Origin: Brienomyrus brachyistius
Taxonomy: Eukaryota > Chordata > Actinopteri > Osteoglossiformes > Mormyridae
DNA: 64,000 nucleotides
Direction of reading: 5' to 3'
NCBI RefSeq assembly: GCF_023856365.1
Contig: NC_064537.1
Location: 10,975,072 to 11,039,071 of the forward strand
The position numbers and the translations under genes are program-made. The notes below the pieces were generated by a model. That model saw nothing but the letters and a program-made list of their open reading frames with translations. It did not search any database and was not told the DNA's origin. Below, in pieces: positions 1 through 10,800 of the stretch (position 1 is the first letter of the stretch; each line of letters opens with the position of its first letter).

Positions 1-1600
1 GAGTGGCACAACTTCCATATACACTCCCATTAACTTGCAAATGCAGTTCAAATGAAAAGCACCATGAAGGGTCTGCAGGACGTACAAAACTCTTTCTATA
101 TCAGAACCTCATATTATTCCTGCTTGATCTGTACAATCTGCATTTATTTTGTTAAACTCGTTTAATAGAAATCTCCCTTAAAGGTTCTGCAGTAATTTCT
201 ATGCCACAGTGATTAATCATCTTTAAAGGTTAGGGTGTATTGAAAGCTTCATATTATGGGGTATGTAACCTCCTTCAGTTAATGGTTTAAAAAGTACAAG
301 GCTCGCTTCTGGGGAAAGTCAAGAGGGCAGTAACAGGTTCCTGAAACATAACTTTGTTTCAGGTCAGGGCCAGATGACTCATAAAAGCCTTATTATACAT
401 TCCCCCCCCCCCCCCCCCCATTTGCATCCACTTGCCCAATATGTCCTTGTTTCGCTGAAGACATTTCATGAATGGACACCTGTCACTGAGTTGGGTGGTC
501 TTTATGCGACGTGACCCCAATTAAAATTTAGGCGCCGAATTGGTCATGAGACGGACTCGACCCTTGCGAGAACTTTCACCTCTTACAAGGCGGAAAAGGT
601 CAGCAACCCACATCTTGCAATGAAACGTACAACGGGCACAACCCTATTAAAAATAGGATTATCATGAATAGTCTGTTTGTATGTAAAAAGAAGCTCTTAT
701 ATATGTCAGGATATTCTGCTGAAGAAGACTGTTAGTAGGGTGTTTGTATTCTGTGTAAGACATGCTGCTGTTTAAAATGAATTATAATCTAAAATATACT
801 TTTAGTAAAAGTTACTTTTAGTAATCGAGAATTTCAAGTCTTTACTTTGGGCTGCACAGGGGGAGGAACGTAAATAAAAGTTACGCAGTAACAACAGATA
901 ACATATTTTAATTCTATAGGTTTACATTCTGCCTTGTGGGATATGAGATACTGTCCTACTTCTGAAAACAGTGGATGAGGAGGCTTGGTGTAAATAATAT
1001 GATACAAATGTTAATGCCTTACAAAAGTCACCTTAGAAGCTTATTTGACTCTGTGGGTATGTGGTGCGTTCCTGAACTCGAGGTTGGATTCTGCGAAGGA
1101 AGCATCACATACTTTCGAACTGGAGATGGTAAACAATGGCAGTGTCACTGCTCAGGTGAGACGGTGATCAGTATTCAGTCAGACAGGTCCTGCTTCATTC
1201 TGGATGTGGGCCAGGTGGCAAGAAAATGCAGTGAACAGTGAAATGGTGAGTAAACAGCTGAACCATGCAAGAGAGAGTGTGATTTTAGCTGCTCCCAGGG
1301 CAGGCCGTCTTGGGGAGAATCAATCAATCAATCAATTAATCAATCGATCTATCTATCTATTACAGACTTTATCTTCTGTTTCTTTTTTCTCGTTGAATTG
1401 GTGAATATATAAATATTTGAATTATCCTCTATCAATTTTCACTGTCGATGATGCTTATCTTCAGTTGACGTTGTTTTCCAATAAAATGCCTTCGGTTGTA
1501 CACAGCAGTTAAGGGAAGGTCATTATTAAGGTTAAAGACGTATGATTAGCAATTATAAATGATAAACTCCATCGTGCCATATTTAAATTTTAAATCATCG
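1..1600. other. Intergenic sequence upstream of CFAP52
   Basis: I recognise no gene here. The open frames around 975-1404 are short and show no known domain or sensible splice context. The stretch holds an 18-base poly-C tract at 402-419 and a short AATC/ATCT microsatellite at 1319-1361. In mammals STX8 is transcribed divergently from this side of CFAP52. I looked for its first exon on the minus strand and did not find it, so it lies outside the window or is too short to see. Confidence 0.6.
1319..1361. repeat. AATC/ATCT tetranucleotide microsatellite
   Basis: A short run of AATC units passes into ATCT units. It is a simple sequence repeat in intergenic DNA with no sign of function. Confidence 0.85.
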
Positions 1601-1633
1601 ACATCGCCTGGAATTTGATCAGACAGACCCGTG

Positions 1634-1648
1634 CCACAAGAGGGCAAC
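1634..1648 (+). promoter_or_regulatory. CTCF-like motif candidate
   Basis: The sequence CCACAAGAGGGCAAC resembles the core of the vertebrate CTCF consensus, with its CCAC and AGRGGGC blocks. It lies 163 bases upstream of the CFAP52 start codon. This is a motif match only. A single 15-base match occurs often by chance, so confidence is low. Confidence 0.3.
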
Positions 1649-1681
1649 GGGTAGATTATTTACCTCCGGTCCCACGTGATC

Positions 1682-1694
1682 GTCTCCTAGAAAC
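1682..1694 (+). promoter_or_regulatory. RFX X-box in the CFAP52 promoter
   Basis: GTCTCC-T-AGAAAC fits the X-box pattern GTHNYY, a 1-3 base spacer, then RRNAAC at every defined position. It ends 117 bases before the CFAP52 start codon, the usual place for X-boxes in genes of motile cilia. RFX2, RFX3 and FOXJ1 drive such genes, and CFAP52 is a motile-cilium protein, so motif and gene agree. A CACGTG E-box lies just upstream at 1673-1678. Use in vivo is inferred. Confidence 0.65.
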
Positions 1695-1810
1695 GGACCC
1701 AAACAAATGCACCCGTTGCTGTGTTACAGTTCATTTTACATTGAGAAAAAAACGTGAGAAAAACTTTAAACGAGCAATCGAGCGCTGAAAGGTGGACATA
1801 TTGCTGATTA

Positions 1811-1886
1811 ATGGAAAACAAAATCATGTCTGGAGACGCGCAAGAAGTACCACAGCTTGAACTTGAAGCGGTCGTTGGATTTAATG
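1811..1886 (+). CDS. CFAP52: CFAP52 coding exon 1
   Basis: Encodes residues 1-25 plus one base of Gly26, from MENKIMSGDAQ to VVGFN. The start context is weak (T at -3, G at +4). A second in-frame ATG at 1826 has a better context, but homology supports the first one. The donor is GTAAAC. Confidence 0.93.
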
Positions 1887-4800
1887 GTAAACTTTCGGCA
1901 GCTACATATACACTATACATGTTACTAAAAATAAGGCTATATGGTAACTCTATGCTGGAAACATTTCTTTAAATTTCAAAAATGTGTGTTTACAAGACCA
2001 ACATACTGTATTTCTGCTAACCAGGAACATTTCCCTGATATTTTATTTCATTGATGATAGCACTTAACAGTTAGGATTGTGCTTTAATTGCAGACTTTTA
2101 AAAATCATACTAGCGATGTATCACGTATTGGTGCCGTAATTCTTCGACGTATGACGCTAACCGCTACCTTGGCTTTTGTAGGACGTGTCTTTTCCGGTCT
2201 TCGAGTGCACCCCGATCGGGAACATCTTATTTATCCGTTGGGCTCCACAGTTATACTTAAGAGTCTCACAAACGGCAAACAGCAGTTCCTGCATGGACAC
2301 ACCAATAACGTCTCTTGTGTAGCAGTCTCCAAAAGTGGACGCTACATTGCATCCGGCCAAGTCACCTTCATGGGCTTTAGGGTACGTACTCATTAATTAC
2401 ACTGAAACCCACTAGACAAATCATGCACAAATATTGCCTCTCGGGAGCGCGCTGCGGGCGGTTTACGTACTAGTGGGGGATTAGCTCAAATGGTAGAGCG
2501 CTCGCTTAGCATGCGAGAGGTAGCGGGATCGATGCCCGCATCCTCCAAAATATCTTATTGTAGTTTATCTCGTGTATACTGTATCACAAAACATAAAGTC
2601 AAACCGTGAAAAGTGATTAACTTGTTTATTAAGATTCTTGGTGTATTGTTCATGTTCCTCTGTTGTCATTGTTTGCCATGGTTTTGCAGGATGTACCAAG
2701 CAAAGAATTTTTACAGCAGCAGCTACTGCTACCATACTTCTCTGCTAAATATGGAAACCTATTTTGTGCTTCCTTGTATGTTTTTTTTCCCTTCTCCCGA
2801 CAGGCAGATATCATAATTTGGGATTTTCCTCAAAGGACAATTCATGCCAGGCTGCAGCTCCACAAAGTCAAAGTAGAGGATCTCGCATTCTCCCCTAATG
2901 ACAAGTATCTTGTATCTCTGGGGGGTCAGGATGATGACAGGTAGGTTTCCCGCCGAAGAAGCAAAGAGCAAGAGATGGATAAAAAAACAAGACACAGATA
3001 TGCACGTAGGATTTAAAGACAGTGAGGTTTATTTGTGTTTTATTTGTGGTCATGCATGTGAATATTGTGCTTTTTTTCCCAGTATAGTTGTGTGGAATAT
3101 TGAAAAGAAAGAAGCTATTTGTGGGAGTCCAGCTTCAGCACAGAGCGCCGGTCACTGTCTGGCCCTTCGCTTCTCCAACAAGAGCGATGATGTGTTTGTG
3201 TCTGCTGGGAAGTAGGTCATTTATAGCAAGTGAACTCGATTATGAGCGTAATCAGCGTTGGTCATACTGTCAAATCCCACGGCGTCTAGAAAAATAACAG
3301 CAGAAAAAAAATCCGAAAGCCAAAAAAAAGAGAAAATGATCACAAACAATCCTAAACATATTTGTATAGTTTTTATTCCATTTGCCCTCATCATTGTAGA
3401 TTTCAGTGATGTAGATTCTCGGTGTTTTATAAACTAGATACAAACGACAGTAGCTTTTGTCTAACAATATGCACAAGGTGATTAAATTTATTTAGACTAC
3501 AAAGGTAATTACGTTTATTTAAGCCATAAATCTAGATTCCTCAATGTCTGCGCTTAAGTTAAATTGAATCACGGTTGCTAATCGAGATTTAGACTTTTTA
3601 TAATGACATTTAAATGTGGCTTGTGATGACTTAGATGTTAACCATGGTGATGATGTGTTTTTCGGCAGTGGTACGCTCCGTGTCTGGGAACTCGACCTTC
3701 CCAACAGGAAGATACGTCCCACAGAATGCCAGACAGGACAGCTGAAGAGGGTAGTGAAATGCGTGGTGGTGAGGTTACCTTCCAAACGTCACGCTGCCTG
3801 AACGTCTCACAAATGTGCCTGACACTTTTTGTAGTTTTAAAACTGAAGTCTGAATGCTTACGAGAAGCTCGGTTTGAGCACCTGTAAAGTGAAACAGATG
3901 TACACTTGAATAGAATCCTTCTAAGAGTGTAGCTTTTATTGACATGGGGTATCGCAGATTGCAGAAGATGACGATTTCTTCTACTGTGGTACGAGCAGCG
4001 GTGATGTTCTCAAAGTCAATCTCAGGACCAAACTCCTCAACAGCTGCTGGCCAGTGAAGCAGAAATTCAGCAAGGTTGGTGAAGACTGGGGTTCTGCCCT
4101 CAGTTGTTAATCGGTTCAACCCTCGTCAAAGACGTGCTCGTTTTGTCTCAGAAGGAGAACAGGAAATGGTACTAATGTGACAAATGGAAAGGCCCATTAA
4201 TTCGGATAGACAATGTTGAGTGGTGGTCAGTAGGTCTGAGGCAAACTCTGGAAATGACTGGTTTCAAGTGGGCTTTATATTCAATGCCACCGAATAGGTA
4301 CATCATTAAAGTAATGAAAATAATATACGCAACAGTAAATAAAGCTGATATTTTCTGCATTTCTCTCTTTAGATAATACAAGTTTAAATGGTTTCCCATT
4401 AAAGCTCTGAAGGAGATCATAGAGGAGTATTTGACGTTATTGTATAAGAGGTATAATTTACATCAGTAATACAAACACTGGTTCCATGTGTGTGGAGTGT
4501 GCATGTTCTCCCCGTGTTGCCATGGGATTTCTTCTGGGTTCTCCGGTTCCCCGCCCCCACAGTCCAAACACATGCTGAGGCTAACTGGAGTCACCAAATT
4601 GCCCGTATGTGTGCTTGTGTGAGTGAATGGTGCGTGTGTGTGTGTGTGCCCTGCGATGGGTTGGCGCCCCATCCTGGGTTGTTCCCCGCCTTGCGCCCGT
4701 AGGCTCCGGACCGCCCGCGACCCTGAATAGGATAAGCAGTTACAGAAGATGGATGGATGGAATTTTGCCTGTGGTGGTTTTTGGAAATAAATGACTGTCC

Positions 4801-7800
4801 CTTTGTGGTTTTCATAGAGAATGATAGCGATACTTTGTTCGGCCCTCTGGGGAAATCGTGCCGTTGTTGCATGTGCCGCCTAACTCTCCATGATAGTTTA
4901 TGTCAGGTAGTGCTGTTCTCTGCCGTGGTGGTGCGGACTGGCGTAGCCTGAGGTGACATCCTGTCGTTTGCGCAGGGAGTGAACTCCCTGAGCATGCTGA
5001 AGACGGGCGACATCCTGGTCGGCTCAGGCGACGGCATGTGCACCCTGTCCTCAGGGTCTAACTTTAAAACCCTCAGGTAAGTTCACAGGTGAACATTAAG
5101 CACGGACAGCTTCTTCATCAACCTTCATGTACGTCCTCCTCCACGTGTAAAAGTCCAGCAGCCGAGGTTAAATGTGCCTTGGCCAAAGGAGCCAGTCCTC
5201 CTGTGAAATGAACCTTGCTGCATTTTGCGCCAGTTCCTTCACTGCAGCGCCACCTGTTGGTGATTTACAGTATAGACATGGATGGATACGGACCACACAT
5301 GCATTATTCGGTTCTCGGACAGGAAAGTGCAGCTGGAGGGAGGGGTAACTTCAGTTGCTCTCCGGGGTGAGGGCCACCAGTTCTTCGTCGGTACGGACGC
5401 CGCGCAGATCTATCGCTGCAACTACATGGACTTCAAAGAGGAGCTCATCGCTACGAGCCACAACAGCGCAGTGAAAGGCGTCGTCTTCCCCTTGTGAGTG
5501 ACACACCAGCTGACACCTGGAATCCACGTAAAGTTAAGCAGTGTGAGCAGGCAGCCACGGAAAAAAAAACGTGCACTACTTTGCGTCTCCTCGTGTGGTG
5601 TCTTGCATTCGCGCCACCAGGTGGCGCTATAGGTCAACTTTACTTGAACCACTTGATCGACTGTCCTGCGGTTCCTCTTAAAGGATCTGTCAGTCAAACT
5701 GACATTAGCCCACCTTAAAATGGAAAAGTATCACTTGTTATCACTTTCTCTCAGCGCCACGTCTGAGCTGTTCGCCACATGCTCCCAAGATGATATCCGG
5801 GTGTGGCACTCGGAGACGTCCAAGGAGCTGCTGCGCATCACGGTCCCCAACATGGCCTGTAACGCTGTGGATTTTATGAGGGACGGAAAGAGCATCATTA
5901 GCGGTGGGTTAAGAGGCTTCGGGGTCTGACGTGGGAGTATCTGTCGCTATGGGATGGATTAGAACCTTCCTCAAACTGATGCCAGGCCAGTGAGTCATGT
6001 GGGTGAGCCCTCATTGTATGGAGAACATCTCACCTGCTTCTCCAGACAGGGGCAATCTGACCTTGGGTTGTGTCACCATGCTTGTAGAAGGGTCACATGG
6101 GGTCCAATATGTGTAACAAAAGTTCAATAACTTGTGCTGAGTCAGTTGTGACAAAATCATTTAAACGTTAATACATTCAAGTCTTGTGTCCCTGTACTGC
6201 GTAAGAAGTATGGAAAATAGATGTATATATTCAAGTGCTTAACTAAGAACTAGTATAGTGCTTTTGTGGTGCATCTATGTTTTTGGTCTCTATATCACAT
6301 CACAAAATCTCACATAAAAGATTTGGAAATTTCTCAATTTCAAAAAAAACTAAATAAGCCACATCAGTCAAGATTTGAGTGAAACCTATCAAATTAAAAA
6401 GAGAAATGTCTATAATGATGATGTTCCCAAGACCACTGATTCAGAGAAGCTGCATTTTGTTTGTAAGATACAATGTGTAGAAGATTGTCCAAAAAAAGGA
6501 GTTGTTAATATTTAATCTCCTATTATTCACCGTTTACCACTGCGTACAGAATAAATCAGTAAAATACAATTCAAGTAAATGGTAAATGGACTGCATTTAT
6601 ATAGCGCTTTTCTACTCCTACGAGTACTCAAAGTGCTTTACATTTCATGCCTCACATTCACCCATCCACACACTCATTCACACACCGGTGGCGGAGGCTG
6701 CCATGCAAGGTGCCAACCTGCTCACCGGGAGCAATTTGGGGTTCAGTGTCTTGCTCAAGGACACTTTGATGGGGTCAGGAGGAACCAGCGCTCGAACCTG
6801 CAATCCTTCAGTTGCCGAACGAGAGCAGTACCTCCTGTGCCACCATCTGTAGTTTGTTTTGTCTTCCAGCTTGGAATGATGGGAAAATTCGTATTTTCAC
6901 TCCTGAGAGTGGCACGCTGAGTGGCATCATTCACAACGCCCACAGCATGAGCGTGACGGCTATTGCGGGCACCAGAGACTGCCGGAGGATAGTCAGTGGA
7001 GGAGGGGAGGGCCAGGTAATGTCTCTTGGGCAAAAAAACCCCACAAAACATATACAATACAACAGTATTCATATTAGCTATGCATCAATGAAAAGGATGG
7101 TTGTGTACATACAGGTTTAGAATCACGGAATAATCTTACTTTTGCATTTCCTGCCACATGTCTAACTGTATAAATGGTAAGAACAGAAAGTTATGTAAGT
7201 TACTGTGAATCTGCAATTAAATGTCAATTTAAAAACATACTGCCAGGTTTCAGCACCTGGCAAAATGCTATGAATGCTTCCGTTTTAGATTCTGAGTTTA
7301 TTTAAGGTGCGAGACGCTCTGTGTCTAGGTGCGAGTCTGGCAGATATTTCCAGGGTCTCACCAGCTTGTGGACACCATGAAGGAGCACAAGGCGACCATC
7401 ACCTGCATCAGGGTGAAGAGCGATGACAAGGAGTGTGTCACGGCGAGCTCGGATGGGGCCTGCATCGTCTGGGACCTGGTGTGAGTGAGGACTTCCCTCC
7501 CTCTTGTCTGAGACCCACGTGTGGAGCCACCTGCAGGGTCAGAACGCTCATATCCCTCTCTCGGTAGCCGCTTTGTGAGATATAAGATGGTCCTGGCCAA
7601 CACACTCTTCAGGGCTGTGTGCTACCACCCGGAGGAGTACCAGATCATCACCAGCGGGACCGACAGAAAGGTAGGACTTCTGTCACCGTGGGCTGGGCGT
7701 AGCAGTGAACCACAGAAGTGCAGCTTTTACAACACATGGCTTCTTTGGGATCAGCGCTGAACCTGGATTCGATTACAGCAGTTTTATCATCCTGTGACAC

Positions 7801-10800
7801 GCTTCCTGCTAATATTCTGACTTTTGAGTTCATCACCAGTCTCTAGCCCCATTTGACTCCCTACTCATTTACTCACCCTATTATATTCAGTCCTTTAAAG
7901 CCGTTATGGATATAATATGATTATTACTGGCAGAGGGGGATAGTTCAGGTCCAGAATGCAAAAATCCGGACCAAGATTTTGTTTCAACCAACCAGCTGCG
8001 CATAAAGTCACAGTCACAGAGCACTCTACCGGCTAGTCGAAACAAAATCTTGGTCTGGATTTTTATTTTTTTGACCTAGAATTTCCACCCCTGATTATTA
8101 GTGAATTAGGATTTAAGAGTTAAGTTCCCCAGAGTGGTATGAAGAATTTCATTGGATGAATGAATCCAAAGGATGAATTCCCGACCTGCTATAAGAGTGA
8201 CATCGCATTCTAGAGTTTCCTGAGCTGAGGCATTGAGTCTTCAGCTAATTGGGGATCGGGTAACCATCCCTTACAGTTTGGTCTCTGCCACTGCGATTAC
8301 ACTTGTCAACTTTTGGGTTAGGGTTTATTCATTTAACCACTTTAGTACTTGTTTTTGAAAACATGTTTGTGTCATTGTATTCTGTGGAAGATTGAGTTCG
8401 ACTGTTTCGTTTAGTCTCTGTACTGTCCAGCAATCATGTCTGAACTAAGCTGGCAGCTTAACTGAAAACGGCAGGTGGACAAAATGAGTAACGGAGGGCA
8501 GGATACACTGTAACACAAAGGTGTCTCACAGACTCACAAGGGAAGATTGTGGAGCTGTCTAGACTTACAGACTGCAGGAGATAAGTGGGATACATTTAAA
8601 GATTCATCTTCACATGACGGGAGCCCATTCGGCCTGTGAATCCCGCGAATGAGCCTTCTACAGTATCTGCAGTCACGACTCTGACCTCGAAGCCAGACGT
8701 GACATTCACACCCCTTCCAGAATCTGGGAAAGAGTTTTTCAGATAAGCTGAAGTGTAAATCTGATACACAGAGTCAAAAATAGAATAGCCTCAGTGACAA
8801 GTAACGCAAAACCATGATATGGAAATTTAAGCGGCACGTGTTTCAGGTCCTAGATTACGGATGAGTTATTAGGGAGAGGTGTCCCTTCAGCTGATGCCTA
8901 ATAGGCCTTATGTGTCAGTCATTGTTACCCATTACAGCATATTGTTCTGGTGTTCGGCAAATAATTTGCTTTAAGAAACCAGGCTGCAATCCAAGCCTCA
9001 GTAAAGTGAAACACAAGGTACCAAATCGTACAAGATTCAGCAAAAGGTTACAAAGGTGCTTTAAAATCCAGTTTAAATTCAGTAACTTTCAGCTTATTGC
9101 ATTTTTATATGAATTTTCTATTTGCACTCTTTGCCTTTTCTGCGATTAATTGAGTGTTATCCTTGTAAGACCCTCGGAGAACTTTTTTTTTTTAACCTCC
9201 CAGAATATGAAATATGTGAGAGTTATAGGAGGAAATGTCAAAGGAGGTCTCACACTGTCAACATGAACTTAATAGGATTTTCCTTAAGACATTTTAAGAA
9301 ACGTGTATATTGAAAAGACTGAATCTCTCAGGACTGACCCCTGACAGACATCCTGCTAAGCGACCGACACATGCGGTCATACAGGAATAAGGAAACCAGA
9401 AGAGCTCCATTTGATAGTTCCCAAGGTCCCTGAGGCAGGATGGGAGAACTGAGCGGTTAACTAGGTCCACAGTGCCAGAGGTATGGAAGATCAAAGGGAC
9501 GGGTAGCCGGCAGAGTGAGAGACTGGCAGGTTCGGCGGGGGTCACCAAGATGAAAGCTACGCAGTTGGTGATCCAGTGGGCTGCTGTGCGATAAGAACTC
9601 CTGAAGACCAGAGACGTGGGCAGCAAGCGCCAAGATTTTTAACCAGGTAAAGGAGTAAAGGAGGCTGAGGCGAAACAGTGGAACTACACGGCCAATCTGA
9701 ACTCTGATGGAAAAGGTCCAAGTGAAGAGAAATGAATTAAAGAGTGAGAGAGCGGTAAGCGCAGCGGGACTGGGAAGGACGGATCAGAGGCACCACTAGT
9801 GGACTTCAGGAAGTTTGATACTTGAAACAAGGTGCAGTGGGGGCAGATGCAAGGGGAGGAAGAGTCTCTGAGCGCCGGGGGCGTTAGGTTGAGTGTCGGG
9901 GGGGGGGGGTGGGGTGCAGTAGGAGAGAAAACTGAGAGCAGAGGGGGGCTACAAGGGTTTGAAAGAAGCTCAACTGATCACCAGGGAGAGTAAACAAGGA
10001 GGGCGCCAAGCGATATTTATCTAGGTCAGCTGTCCTCCACGGTGTGCACCAGCTCTTCAGGCAAGCATAGATGCCCGTGTCTGATGTGCGGACGGGTGGA
10101 ACCAGGCTAGCGGACAGACTCAAACGAATGTCTCCAGACTGTTAGGGCGTGTGACAAACTGCAAGCTGAGGAACGGCTGCTGATTGGCTGGTGCGGGCCT
10201 GCCGGATGCTGGGCCCACCCCAGGGACGGAGCCGCTAAGAGGCTCTGGCTCGCCGCCGTCGCACGGTCGCAGTCGGTCGTGCCAGCCAGCTGGCGGCGTG
10301 CCAGAGGCACCATCTGCTCGCTCGAGGAGCGGCCGCACTGTCTGTCTAAGGACGGACAGTGTCCATAATTAAATTCACCAAACAGATCTGAGCGTCTCCG
10401 TGCCGCAGCCTAGTGAAGATGTCGACGTGAGGGACAGTGGTCTTGGCTCCAGTCACGGGCAGCAACTCTAGACAGACATTTGGAGATATTCTTGGACCAG
10501 CTTGCATTGCCTCTTCAGAGGTGTGTATGGTTATACTTGTGCTCACACCTTATTGAGTTTGATTTCAACTAGAGGTCAAATGAGGTAATACTGCTTTTGC
10601 ACAGTGGCCTTTATAAGCCTCATAGCTTAGATTCCACTGTAGCTTATGGAGGTTGGTTGTGGGTTCAAATCCCATCACTAACTGAATCATATCACTGCTG
10701 GGCCCTTGAGCAAGGTCCGCTGTCTGACCCTTTATCCTAATCCCAACATTTATACTGCTGTGGACAAAAGCGTCTGTTAAATGTTCAAATATAGTAAATA

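Noticed and set aside
500..640. AGGCGCCGAATTGG-type sequence resembling a retroviral or LTR primer-binding site
   Set aside because: The match to any tRNA 3' end is short and broken, and no LTR pair or polyprotein lies nearby.
975..1404. Two overlapping open frames of 88 and 66 codons upstream of CFAP52
   Set aside because: They show no domain and no homologue I know, and lie in AT-rich intergenic DNA with a microsatellite inside the second.
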